64,000 bases of DNA from Ruminococcus sp. (GTDB taxonomy: Bacteria > Bacillota > Clostridia > Oscillospirales > Ruminococcaceae). Location: contig NZ_DXUU01000005.1 in NCBI RefSeq assembly GCF_019417665.1, positions 34,746-98,745 of the forward strand, written 5' to 3'. How positions within the stretch are numbered: the first letter of the stretch is position 1; each line of letters begins with the position of its first letter. The notes under the pieces were generated by a model. The model was given only the letters and a program-made list of their open reading frames with translations. It was not told the origin of the DNA and did no database searches. Made by a program: the position numbers and the translations under genes. This document shows positions 44,445 through 52,956 of the stretch, in pieces.

Positions 44445-45485
44445 ATGATAGAAACCATATTGAATCAATACGAAAATGGAACGCATACGCTGACCGACAT
44501 GGAAATTGCAGAACTGCTGTCCGCACAGGGATCAGACCGGGACGCCGTTTTTGCGGCGGCAAGGCATGCACGTACTGCGCATTTCGGTAATAATGTGTTT
44601 TTATATGGTTTTGTCTATTTCAGCACATATTGCCGGAACAACTGCAATTTTTGTTATTTTCGCAGAGAAAACAGCCATCCGCCCCGTTATCGCAAATCCC
44701 CGGAGGAGATCGTTGAGACAGCGGTGCAGTTGGGGAATTCCGGTGTGCATCTCATTGATCTGACCATGGGTGAAGATCCGTATTATACCGACCACCCGGA
44801 ACGGCTGGCAGAACTGGTGCGCATGGTAAAACAAGAGACTGGTCTGGCGGTCATGGTCTCACCGGGTGTTGTTTCTGATGAATGTATCCGCCAGCTTGCT
44901 GAAGCCGGTGCGGATTGGTACGCTTTGTATCAGGAGATACACAATCCTGAATTGTTTCAGACACTTCGTGCGGATCAATCCTATGAAGTGCGAATGCACT
45001 GCAAGACAGTGGCAAGATCTCTGGGAATGTGTATAGAGGAGGGGCTGCTCACCGGTGTCGGCGAAACAGTTTCTGATCGGATCCATTCATTCCGGGAAAT
45101 GGAACACATGGGTGCCATGCAGGTGCGTACCATGACTTTTGTTCCTCAGGAAGGCACACCTATGATGGCACGGCGGCAATCGGAATTTTCCGATGAGTTG
45201 TTGAACATTGCAGTGATGCGGCTGCTGTTCCCGAATCGTTTGATACCGGCATCACTGGACGTGGATGGTCTGAACGGTCTGGAATCCCGGCTTATGGCTG
45301 GTGCCAATGTGATCACGTCAATTATTCCGCCCCGGGAGGGCTATGCTGGCGTGGCACATGCCAGTCAGGATATTGACGAGGGATACCGAACCGTGGCAGG
45401 TGTGCAGGATACGATTCAGGCGTGCGGATTGCAGCCGGCAACGACTGAACAATATCAGACCTGGCTGAGGGGGATACGGAAATGA
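44445..45485 (+). CDS. pylB: Methylornithine synthase (radical SAM)
   Basis: First step of pyrrolysine synthesis, isomerising lysine to (3R)-3-methyl-D-ornithine. The 346 residues have the radical SAM triad Cys63, Cys67 and Cys70 (TYCRNNCNFC), the DLTMGEDPYY segment, and a BATS-like C-terminal region (SLDVDGLNGLESRLMAGANVITSIIPP). It resembles BioB/HydE, but the GEDPYYT and following LVRMVK segments and the pylCD genes directly after it identify PylB. Overlaps pylC by 4 bp. Confidence 0.95.
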   Translation: MIETILNQYENGTHTLTDMEIAELLSAQGSDRDAVFAAARHARTAHFGNNVFLYGFVYFSTYCRNNCNFCYFRRENSHPPRYRKSPEEIVETAVQLGNSGVHLIDLTMGEDPYYTDHPERLAELVRMVKQETGLAVMVSPGVVSDECIRQLAEAGADWYALYQEIHNPELFQTLRADQSYEVRMHCKTVARSLGMCIEEGLLTGVGETVSDRIHSFREMEHMGAMQVRTMTFVPQEGTPMMARRQSEFSDELLNIAVMRLLFPNRLIPASLDVDGLNGLESRLMAGANVITSIIPPREGYAGVAHASQDIDEGYRTVAGVQDTIQACGLQPATTEQYQTWLRGIRK

Positions 45486-46717
45486 AACTGTTGGTAGTGG
45501 GATGTAAATTGCAGGGCACAGAAGCCATTTATCTGGCAAAACAAGCAGGCTTTTATGTAACGGCAGTGGATCATCGGGCGGATGCCTGTGGCAGCGGTCT
45601 GGCTGATCGGTTTGTGCAGGCAGATGTTTATGACGATGAGATCATGCTGTCTCTGTTCCGGGAAAATGATGCAGTTCTGCCGGTCATTGAAGATCTGGAA
45701 GTATGCCGGACGTTGGAGAGATACGGCAGACAGACGGAAACTCCTGTGATATTCGATACAGCCGCATATGCTGTTTCTTCTTCCAAAAGGCGTTCCAATG
45801 CAATGTTTCAGCAGTTGGGATTGTCTCTGCCGGAATCGTATCCGGCGTGCGGATTTCCTGTCATCCTGAAGCCAGACGATCAAAGCGGCAGCGCAGCAGT
45901 ACAGCGTGCGGATTCACAGTCTGAGGTGGATTCATATCTTGCCAGGGCAAAGGGAAATGCGGTGATACAGCAGTACCTGGAAGGAAGATCATTTTCTCTG
46001 GAGGTACTCTCCATGAACGGTGAGATCTGCTGTCCTATGATCACAGAAGTGTGCATGGACAGCGGCTATGACTGCAGCCGGATCATTGCGCCGGCAAAGG
46101 TGACTGCATGTGAGGCACAGCAATTGTATGATATGGCAGAAAAGCTGGCAGCAGCGCTGCATATGAACGGTATTTTTGATATTGAAGTGATCAGTCATCA
46201 TGGTAAACTGAAGCTATTGGAAATAGATGCACGGCTGCCCAGTCAGACGCCCATTGCGGTCTATCATGCCAGCGGTTTTAATATGGTAGAGTGGCTGGTG
46301 CGCCATGGAGTAGGGCAATCCTACGATGTACAGCCTGTGCCGAAGCAAATTTGCTGGTATCAGCAGATACAGGTCTCACCCAGTGCAATCCGGGTGCTGG
46401 GTGAACATATTATGTCAGATTGTCCGCCTCTGCGCCATATGACCGGATTTTTCGGTGCAGAGGAAGCCATGACCGATTTCACGCCGGACTGCGGCGGCAG
46501 GTTCCGGGCAATCGTCATTCTCTACGGTAAGACCACCGAAGAAGTCCGACAGAAAATGCAGAGGGTGCTCCGGCGTATCCAGAAAGAATACAGTATCCCC
46601 AGAATAGAAGATGCCTATCTGACGGAAACATGCAGACAGACGGAAAGGAAGTATTATCATGTCAAGATTGATCCCAACAGACATTTCGCATATTCCAACC
46701 TCCATGCAGGCGTATGA
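45482..46717 (+). CDS. pylC: 3-methylornithine--L-lysine ligase (ATP-grasp)
   Basis: Joins methylornithine to the epsilon amine of lysine. The 411 residues begin with a pre-ATP-grasp fold (LLVVGCKLQGTEAIYLAKQAGF), then VILKPDDQSGSAAVQ near 125 and the metal-binding LLEIDARLPSQTPIAVYHASG near 245. A C-terminal extension (about 320-411) overlaps the start of pylD by 59 bp, an unusually long overlap but with both frames intact. Position between pylB and pylD confirms the role. Confidence 0.95.
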   Translation: MKLLVVGCKLQGTEAIYLAKQAGFYVTAVDHRADACGSGLADRFVQADVYDDEIMLSLFRENDAVLPVIEDLEVCRTLERYGRQTETPVIFDTAAYAVSSSKRRSNAMFQQLGLSLPESYPACGFPVILKPDDQSGSAAVQRADSQSEVDSYLARAKGNAVIQQYLEGRSFSLEVLSMNGEICCPMITEVCMDSGYDCSRIIAPAKVTACEAQQLYDMAEKLAAALHMNGIFDIEVISHHGKLKLLEIDARLPSQTPIAVYHASGFNMVEWLVRHGVGQSYDVQPVPKQICWYQQIQVSPSAIRVLGEHIMSDCPPLRHMTGFFGAEEAMTDFTPDCGGRFRAIVILYGKTTEEVRQKMQRVLRRIQKEYSIPRIEDAYLTETCRQTERKYYHVKIDPNRHFAYSNLHAGV

Positions 46718-47459
46718 CGCTGAGTTTCAGAAGCAGACCGGTATGACCATGGCACAGGCGGCTTGTCATGGACTGCATATCCCGGAACAGTCTCCGGTGA
46801 AAAAGACGGCAGTGATCCCCGTGACAAGCGGTCTGGGTGTGATCAGCAGATTTTCCGAATCGGTCTGTGCCATTTTACAGCATATTGGTGCGGATGCCTT
46901 TGTTACCGGAAAAACAGATGTTGCCGGATTGCAGGAGGCATATGCTGCCGGAGCAGAAGTGATATTCCTGGCGGATGATGATGTTTATGCGGCATTTTCC
47001 ACCGGCGGTGCATGGCAGTCCGACAACGGCTTTGCCACGGGAATTGCCTTTGCGGCGGCACTGGATGGTGCAGTTTCCTGCGCCGAAAAAAAAGTGCTGG
47101 TACTGGGTGCCGGTCCGGTGGGCAGTGCGGCGGCGAAATGGCTGGACGATGCCGGGGCGCAGGTGGTGCTGTATGACCCTTTGCTGGAAAAGGCAAAGGC
47201 TGCGGCGGAAAAATGTGCCCATGCCACTGTGCTGTGTGATGCGCCGGATCTGAAACAATATGGCTATATCCTCGACGCTACGCCCAACGGCGGTTGGATC
47301 TCAGCGGAGGATGTGACAGAGGGAACAGTATTTTCCGTGCCGGGAATGCCTTTGAGTCTTACCTCCGAGGCGGCAGAAAAGGTGACTCTGATCCATAATC
47401 CTCTGGAGCTTGGGACGATTACCATGTATTACGACTGCATCCGGCAAATGGAGGGATAA
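46659..47459 (+). CDS. pylD: Pyrrolysine synthase PylD (3-methylornithyl-N6-lysine dehydrogenase)
   Basis: Oxidises the dipeptide-like intermediate to the pyrroline ring. The 266 residues have an N-terminal helical domain (IPTDISHIPTSMQAYDAEFQ), PVTSGLGVISRFSESV near 48, and a Rossmann domain with VLGAGPVGSAAAKWLDDAGAQVVLYD near 147. It starts within pylC (59-bp overlap) with AAAGGAAG upstream. Family-typical length. Confidence 0.95.
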   Translation: MSRLIPTDISHIPTSMQAYDAEFQKQTGMTMAQAACHGLHIPEQSPVKKTAVIPVTSGLGVISRFSESVCAILQHIGADAFVTGKTDVAGLQEAYAAGAEVIFLADDDVYAAFSTGGAWQSDNGFATGIAFAAALDGAVSCAEKKVLVLGAGPVGSAAAKWLDDAGAQVVLYDPLLEKAKAAAEKCAHATVLCDAPDLKQYGYILDATPNGGWISAEDVTEGTVFSVPGMPLSLTSEAAEKVTLIHNPLELGTITMYYDCIRQMEG

Positions 47460-47463
47460 GGCC

Positions 47464-47808
47464 ATGGGAAAAATGGAACAGATGATGAAAAACATCAAGC
47501 CGGCGCCCCGGCGTTTTATCTACAAAAAGCAGCGGCTGTCCCAGTTGGTGGGAAAAGTAAAGCTCTGGCCGTCCCGGTCGGGCGTACTGCACGGCGTAAA
47601 GGATATTCAGTATCAGGGCAATATGCTGATAATTACCACCCACTGCGGCGAACAGTTCACCTGTTGGGATTCCAAAAACAGCCGGAGCGCACGTTGGCTG
47701 CGGAATCGCTGGTGCAAGGTGCCCTGCAAAAAGTGTAAGATTCCCCAGTGGAAGCTGGAGAAATATTCTTCCACCATATTTACGGATTCCAAAAAAGCGT
47801 TGAAATAA
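47464..47808 (+). CDS. pylSn: Pyrrolysyl-tRNA synthetase N-terminal domain protein
   Basis: A 114-residue basic protein that binds the T arm and variable loop of tRNA-Pyl, encoded separately from the catalytic part, as known in bacteria. It shows the PylS N-domain features: the VGKVKLWPSRSGVLHGV start, TTHCGEQFTCWDSKNSRSARWLRNRW, and the metal-site residues with Cys in CKVPCKKCKIP. It lies 4 bp after pylD and 14 bp before pylSc. GGAGG serves ATG 47464. Confidence 0.93.
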   Translation: MGKMEQMMKNIKPAPRRFIYKKQRLSQLVGKVKLWPSRSGVLHGVKDIQYQGNMLIITTHCGEQFTCWDSKNSRSARWLRNRWCKVPCKKCKIPQWKLEKYSSTIFTDSKKALK

Positions 47809-47822
47809 GGGAGATGGGTATC

Positions 47823-48662
47823 ATGACTGGATTGACCGAATCGCAGAAAAACCGGCTGACAGAGCTGGGACTTTCGGCAGAGGAACTGCCCGGAGACTTT
47901 GAGACGATCGCTGATCGGGAAAAATATTTCAAGCAAAGGGAAAAAGGGCTTGTAGCAAAGAACCGGCAGATCCTGAACCGGCTCCTGACAGAGACCCATC
48001 AGCCTGCGTTATGCCAGCTGCAATTTCAACTGGCACAGACGCTCTGCGCAAACGGTTTTACGCAGGTGACGACGCCCACCATCATATCCCGGAAATTTCT
48101 CGACCGCATGACCATTGACGGAACGCATCCTCTGAATGAACAGGTGTTCTGGCTGGATTCCAAAAGCTGCCTGCGTCCCATGCTGGCGCCTAATTTGTAC
48201 AGCGTGTCCAAAGATCTGATGAATGTGGCAAAGCTGCCGCTGCGTGTCTTTGAGATCGGCAGCTGTTTCCGGAAGGAATCGGAGGGAAAGTCTCATTTGA
48301 AAGAGTTCACTATGCTGAATCTGGTGGAGTGGGGCACACCCATGGAGGAGCGTGGCAAGCGTCTAGAGGAACTGGGACGGCTGGTGCTGGATGCCGCCGG
48401 AATCATGGACTATGCAACAGAGGCGGAAAATTCCGTGGTTTACGGTGACGGGCTGGATTTTGTGGGTGCAGACGGACTGGAACTGGCATCCACTTCCATG
48501 GGACCCCATCCGCTGGATGCCGCCTGGAAAATCAACTGTACCTGGGTAGGAATCGGTTTCGGACTGGAACGGCTTTTGATGTACCGGGAACACCAGCAGG
48601 GCATCCATCGTCACTCCAGAAGCATTTCCTTCCTGGACGGCGCACGGCTGAATATTAAGTGA
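47823..48662 (+). CDS. pylSc: Pyrrolysyl-tRNA synthetase catalytic subunit
   Basis: Class II synthetase that charges tRNA-Pyl with pyrrolysine. It has 279 residues (Desulfitobacterium PylSc, from memory, about 288). Motif 2 is in FEIGSCFRKESEGKSHLKEFTMLN near 147-168, motif 3 in GIGFGLERLLM near 250. The NxxLRPMLAPNLY type segment (CLRPMLAPNLYSVSKDL) and ASTSMGPHPLD line the amino acid pocket. ATG 47814 is an alternative, but AAGGGAG favours 47823. Last gene of the operon. Confidence 0.95.
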   Translation: MTGLTESQKNRLTELGLSAEELPGDFETIADREKYFKQREKGLVAKNRQILNRLLTETHQPALCQLQFQLAQTLCANGFTQVTTPTIISRKFLDRMTIDGTHPLNEQVFWLDSKSCLRPMLAPNLYSVSKDLMNVAKLPLRVFEIGSCFRKESEGKSHLKEFTMLNLVEWGTPMEERGKRLEELGRLVLDAAGIMDYATEAENSVVYGDGLDFVGADGLELASTSMGPHPLDAAWKINCTWVGIGFGLERLLMYREHQQGIHRHSRSISFLDGARLNIK

Positions 48663-48711
48663 TAATCCAGGACAACCATATTGTCACCTATAATTTTTTC
48701 AAAATTGGTAC

Positions 48712-48740
48712 TTGCAAAATTATAAAATATGTGGTATAGT
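48712..48740 (+). promoter_or_regulatory. Probable promoter of the cobC-hem-cbi operon
   Basis: TTGCAA (48712-48717), 17 bp, TATAGT (48735-48740). A CCGTCAT/ATGACGG hairpin (48757-48777) and then the MITE-like element separate it from the riboswitch aptamer. Confidence 0.55.
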
Positions 48741-48784
48741 AGAAAAAAGAGAAAATCCGTCATGAAAGGAATGACGGCGTTTCC

Positions 48785-48952
48785 TTAGAGCGTGTTTCGT
48801 AACTTTTTCTGCGTAGATTTTTGAGTGAATTTTCGTTGATTTCAAGGCGGAAATTTGCAGGCGGGCTTTCGCCCGGCAAGATTTTTTAACGCGGAAAACA
48901 ACAAAACTTGCCAAAAAGATGCGTGAAAAAAGATACGAAACAGGCTCCTAAA
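48785..48952. repeat. MITE-like palindromic element
   Basis: About 168 bp with inverted ends: TTAGAGCGTGTTTCGTA on the left matches the complement of the right end (TACGAAACAGGCTCCTAA) with one gap and one mismatch. The similarity goes on imperfectly for about 45 bp on each side, and the centre is a GGGCTTTCGCCC hairpin. It has no coding capacity. Its right end touches the 5' side of the cobalamin riboswitch. No clear target duplication seen. Confidence 0.65.
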
Positions 48953-49111
48953 TAGGTGACAGGATAGTCCGCAGCAGATAACAGGGAAGCCGGGTGAGAA
49001 TCCCGCACAGTTCCGCTACCGTATACCGGGGAGTTGAAATACAGATGCCACTGATATCATGTCGGGAAGGCGTATTTCCGTGATGATCCGAAAGTCGGGA
49101 GACCGGTCTGC
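48953..49111 (+). promoter_or_regulatory. Cobalamin riboswitch of the cobC-hem-cbi operon
   Basis: A canonical aptamer: AATAGGTGAC start, GGGAAGC followed by the CCGGGTGAGAATCCCG hairpin, CACAGTTCCGCTACCGTA, and the full B12 box AGTCGGGAGACCGGTCTGC (49093-49111). A terminator follows at 49208-49243, ahead of cobC. It is more canonical than the first riboswitch of the window. Confidence 0.93.
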
Positions 49112-49207
49112 ATTGCGATTCTACGAGAATAGAGTGTACTATTTTGGCGTAAAGGTGCGCTTTGCAGGATTCTGCAAAGGCTTTCTTTTGGTACGCAAAA
49201 ATCAGTT

Positions 49208-49243
49208 ATCCCATGTTCTCGCAGATGAGACATGGGATTTTTT
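49208..49243 (+). terminator. Riboswitch-controlled terminator before cobC
   Basis: ATCCCATGT (49208-49216) pairs with ACATGGGAT (49230-49238), with further CTC/GAG pairing inside, followed by six T. It is the expression platform of the preceding riboswitch. Confidence 0.88.
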
Positions 49244-49266
49244 GTATCAGGCAGAGGTGAATGTTT

Positions 49267-49848
49267 ATGCAGCTGATGCTGATCCGGCACGGCATGACTG
49301 CCGGGAATCTGGAACACTGCTATGTGGGACGACGTACAGACGAATGCCTTTGTCCGGCTGGGATACAGCTGGTACAGGAACAAGCAGCGTTGCTTTCGGA
49401 CATGGTTCCGGACGTGGTTTTTGCAAGTCCTATGCGGCGGTGCCGGGAAACGGCTGAGATCTTATTCCCCGGTCAGCCGCAGATCCTTCACCCGGACCTG
49501 GCGGAATGCGATTTCGGACAGTTTGAGGGAAAAAATTATCAGGAATTGTCCGGCGATCCGGCATACCAGGCTTGGATCGACAGCGGCGGTACGCTGCCTT
49601 TTCCGGGAGGAGAATCCCGGGAGGCGTTTATCGAACGGTGCTGCCGGGCGCTGGAGGAACTGGTGCTTAGTCATTCCTTTGAGACAGCGGCGGTGGTTGT
49701 CCACGGCGGCACTTGCATGGCGGTGCTGTCGGAACTGGAGGCATCTCATACGCCTTATTTTGACTGGAAGATTCCGCACTGTGTACCGTTTTGCTGTCAG
49801 GTGACAAGGACGGTGCCTTTGCGTTTGAAATATGAGAAAAGGAAGTGA
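49267..49848 (+). CDS. cobC: Alpha-ribazole phosphatase (histidine phosphatase family)
   Basis: Removes the phosphate from alpha-ribazole phosphate or from adenosylcobalamin phosphate. In 193 residues the catalytic LIRHGMTAGN motif is near residue 5, the second Arg in SPMRRCRETAEIL near 55, the conserved CDFGQFEGKNY near 78, and the second His in VVVHGGTCMA near 146. The GAGGTGA at 49254-49260 favours ATG 49267 over ATG 49261. The family is broad, but the riboswitch and the cobalamin operon make CobC likely. Confidence 0.85.
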   Translation: MQLMLIRHGMTAGNLEHCYVGRRTDECLCPAGIQLVQEQAALLSDMVPDVVFASPMRRCRETAEILFPGQPQILHPDLAECDFGQFEGKNYQELSGDPAYQAWIDSGGTLPFPGGESREAFIERCCRALEELVLSHSFETAAVVVHGGTCMAVLSELEASHTPYFDWKIPHCVPFCCQVTRTVPLRLKYEKRK

Positions 49849-49852
49849 TCAT

Positions 49853-51064
49853 ATGCCGCTTATCATGGCTGGACTGGATTATCGGACGACCCCTATTGCA
49901 CTGCGGGAACGGTTTTCCTTTTCTGAGAAGAATGCGAAAGCGTTCATGACCAGGGTGCAGGCGATGGATGGTGTGCAGGGCTGTGTGCTTATGGCGACTT
50001 GCAACCGGACGGAACTGTACCTTTCCATCGAACCGGACTGTACGGTCTGTCCGGAACAATTGCTTTTGGATGCAGCCGAAGTGGATGAAACGGAAATGCG
50101 GGAACGTTTTTTTCGGAAAAAGGAATCTGAGGCAGTGCTGTATCTCATGGAAGTAGCCTGTGGACTGCACTCCCAGATTCTGCACGAGGAGCAGATCGTT
50201 ACCCAGGTGGGACAGGCAATTGCATTGGCACGGAGCTGTCATGCAGCAGATGCGGCATTGGATACCTTGTTCCGTACTGCCGTTTCCGCTGGGAAATATG
50301 CTCAGACCAATGTCAGCGTAACGGCTGTGCCTCTTTCTATTTCCTATAGCGCAGTACAGATGTTAGAGCAGAACTGCGGCGATCTCACCGATAAGGTGTG
50401 TGTGGTAGTGGGCAACGGTAAAATGGGACGGCTTGCAGCGGAACTGCTTGTGAAGCGTGGATGTCGGGTGTACGTGACCTTGCGCACCTATCATCATGGG
50501 GAATCCATTGTTCCCTTTGGCACAACGCCAATTCCTTATGAGGAACGTTTTTCAAGAATTGACGGTGCAGATATCGTACTCAGTGCCACACGCAGTCCTC
50601 ATTATACCATTACAGAAGAACAGCTGGAAGCACTGGAGAAAAAACCGGCGTGGATCATGGATCTGGCATTGCCAAGAGATGTGGAGGAATCATGTAAACA
50701 GGTGCCAGGGGTGGAGTGCCGGAATATGGACGATTTCAAAAACGGCACAGAGCCAGATGCGGCATCTATGGAGGCACTGCACCAGACGGCAAGGCGATAT
50801 GCAGAGGAATTCCGCATGTGGCGCAATTATCGGGATTCTGTGCCCTATATCCGCCAGCTGAAAACTTTGTCTGCTGATCGGCTCATGCACAGTACAACCT
50901 TGGACGCCTATCGGGGAAATGACGAACTGGAAGAGATCGTCCGTCTGGTGACGGAGAAGACCATTGACATGATCCTGGGCGGCATCAAGCCGGAAGTGAC
51001 GCCGGATCTGATACGCAATTGCTGTGAAAAAGTACATGACCGGGCACGGTCGTTGGAGAAATAG
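49853..51064 (+). CDS. hemA: Glutamyl-tRNA reductase
   Basis: First step of the C5 route to 5-aminolevulinate. The 403 residues have the catalytic Cys50 (MATCNRTEL), the HEEQIVTQVGQA segment near 109 and the NADPH-binding VVVGNGKMGRLAAELL near 190, which differs slightly from the usual GAGE.. motif. It ends in TAG; the next in-frame ATG is hemC after only four codons, so amber read-through would fuse HemA to HemC. ATG 49832 is in frame but lies inside cobC; ATG 49853 is preferred. Confidence 0.95.
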   Translation: MPLIMAGLDYRTTPIALRERFSFSEKNAKAFMTRVQAMDGVQGCVLMATCNRTELYLSIEPDCTVCPEQLLLDAAEVDETEMRERFFRKKESEAVLYLMEVACGLHSQILHEEQIVTQVGQAIALARSCHAADAALDTLFRTAVSAGKYAQTNVSVTAVPLSISYSAVQMLEQNCGDLTDKVCVVVGNGKMGRLAAELLVKRGCRVYVTLRTYHHGESIVPFGTTPIPYEERFSRIDGADIVLSATRSPHYTITEEQLEALEKKPAWIMDLALPRDVEESCKQVPGVECRNMDDFKNGTEPDAASMEALHQTARRYAEEFRMWRNYRDSVPYIRQLKTLSADRLMHSTTLDAYRGNDELEEIVRLVTEKTIDMILGGIKPEVTPDLIRNCCEKVHDRARSLEK

Positions 51065-51076
51065 AGGGACTGGAAT

Positions 51077-51949
51077 ATGGGCAAGAATATCATACGTATT
51101 GGCAGCCGTGCCAGTCGGTTGGCAGTCATACAGAGTGAACTCATTATGGCGCAGATCCGGCAGATCGCACCAGATGTGACACTGGAACTGGTGACCATGA
51201 CTACCACCGGCGATCAGGTGCTGGACAAGACATTGGACAAGATCGGCGGAAAGGGATTGTTTCTAAAAGAACTGGATGCTGCTTTGCGGGAGCATCGGGT
51301 AGATTTGTGTGTGCATAGCCTGAAGGATGTACCGGTGGAGGAAGATTCGGCAATACCTGTAGGCGCTTATTCTGCGAGAGAAACGCCGGGGGATGTGTTG
51401 GTTCTGCCTCAGGGTGTCTCAGAACCGGATCCGGCTCTGCCAGTGGGATGCGCCAGCGCCAGACGGACGCTGCAATTTCACAAGCTCTATCCTGAACTGG
51501 AGATCAAACCAGTGCGCGGCAATGTGCTGACTCGGCTGGAAAAGTTGGATCGGGGCGAATACAGTACATTGATTTTAGCGGAAGCCGGACTGACCCGGCT
51601 GGGGCTGGCACATCGGATCTCCTATCGCTTCACTCCAGAGGAAATGATTCCGGCAGCTGGACAGGGCGTTATGGCTGTCCAGGGACGAGCCGGAGAATAT
51701 GCCTGGATTCTGGAAAAGCTGAATGACCCGGATGCAGCTTTGTGTGCACGGACGGAACGGTTATTATCCCGGGAACTGGGCGGTGACTGCTCTTCTCCCA
51801 TAGGCTGTTATGCTGTGACAGAGGGCGATAGCATGATATTGCGTGGTTTTTACGGTGTGGGTGAACTCCCGAAAAGCGGTATTATCCGTGGAAAAAAGAC
51901 AGACGCTGTGCAGTTGGCAAAAGAACTTGCAGCACAGCTGAAAGCATAA
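51077..51949 (+). CDS. hemC: Hydroxymethylbilane synthase
   Basis: Polymerises four porphobilinogens. In 290 residues: IRIGSRASRLAVIQ at the start, SLKDVPVEE near 83 with the catalytic Asp, RGNVLTRLEKL near 153, and the dipyrromethane-bearing Cys in LGGDCSSPIG near 236. Starts 12 bp after hemA in the same frame, and has GAGGGAC upstream. Confidence 0.96.
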   Translation: MGKNIIRIGSRASRLAVIQSELIMAQIRQIAPDVTLELVTMTTTGDQVLDKTLDKIGGKGLFLKELDAALREHRVDLCVHSLKDVPVEEDSAIPVGAYSARETPGDVLVLPQGVSEPDPALPVGCASARRTLQFHKLYPELEIKPVRGNVLTRLEKLDRGEYSTLILAEAGLTRLGLAHRISYRFTPEEMIPAAGQGVMAVQGRAGEYAWILEKLNDPDAALCARTERLLSRELGGDCSSPIGCYAVTEGDSMILRGFYGVGELPKSGIIRGKKTDAVQLAKELAAQLKA

Positions 51950-51972
51950 TATGACTGAAAGGAAGAATTGAC

Positions 51973-52956
51973 ATGAATCTGATAAATCGTCCACGCCGTT
52001 TGAGAAACGGTGCATTGCTCCGCAGTATGGTACGAGAGACACGGATCTCTGCGGATACGCTCATTTACCCCATGTTTGTGCAGGAGGGCATGGGAACCAA
52101 GGAGGAGATCACTTCTATGCCTGGGCAGTATCGCTGGAGTCTTGACCGTGTGGATGAACTGCTTCAGAATGTGGTGGATTCCGGCGTGAAAAGCGTGCTT
52201 CTCTTCGGAATCCCAGCGCATAAGGATGAGATCGGCAGCAGTGCCTGGGATGCAAATGGAATCGTTCAGCAGGCGGTGCGTCATATCAAGGAGAATTTTC
52301 CACAGCTGTATGTGATCACAGATGTTTGCATGTGTGAATATACATCTCACGGACACTGCGGCATTCTCTGCGGTCACAATGTGGACAATGACAAAACGCT
52401 GGAGGTTCTGGCAAAGACTGCCCTGTCTCATGTACAGGCTGGGGCGGATATGGTCGCACCGTCGGATATGATGGACGGCAGAGTGAAGCGCATCCGGGAG
52501 GTGCTGGACGAAAACGGCTTTGTGAATACGCCCATTATGTCTTATTCTGTGAAATATGCCTCGGCATTCTATGGGCCGTTCCGGGATGCCGCCGGTTCTG
52601 CGCCGGCATTCGGCGATCGGAAAAGCTATCAGATGGATTTTCACAATGTCAGAGAAGCACTCCTGGAAGCAGAACTGGATGTGCAGGAGGGCGCAGATAT
52701 TCTCATGGTAAAGCCGGGTATGGCATATCTGGACGTGCTGAAAACCCTGAAAGAACGGTTTCACCAGCCAGTGGCACTTTATAGTGTCAGCGGTGAATAT
52801 GCTATGATAAAAGCGGCGGCAATGGCTGGCTATGTGGATGAGACAGCGCTGATCTGTGAGTCTGCTGTCTGTATGTATCGTGCCGGAGCAGATCTGCTTA
52901 TTACTTATTTTGCCATGGAACTGGCGCAGTATATCCAGGAAGGGAGAATCGGATAA
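51973..52956 (+). CDS. hemB: Porphobilinogen synthase
   Basis: Condenses two 5-aminolevulinates. The 327 residues contain the zinc-binding Cys set in DVCMCEYTSHGHCGILC near 117-132, SYSVKYASAFYGPFRDA near 190-206 with one active-site Lys, and MVKPGMAYLD near 245 with the Schiff-base Lys. It is the zinc type. AAAGGAAG precedes the ATG, and its stop overlaps the start of hemL by 1 bp. Confidence 0.97.
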   Translation: MNLINRPRRLRNGALLRSMVRETRISADTLIYPMFVQEGMGTKEEITSMPGQYRWSLDRVDELLQNVVDSGVKSVLLFGIPAHKDEIGSSAWDANGIVQQAVRHIKENFPQLYVITDVCMCEYTSHGHCGILCGHNVDNDKTLEVLAKTALSHVQAGADMVAPSDMMDGRVKRIREVLDENGFVNTPIMSYSVKYASAFYGPFRDAAGSAPAFGDRKSYQMDFHNVREALLEAELDVQEGADILMVKPGMAYLDVLKTLKERFHQPVALYSVSGEYAMIKAAAMAGYVDETALICESAVCMYRAGADLLITYFAMELAQYIQEGRIG

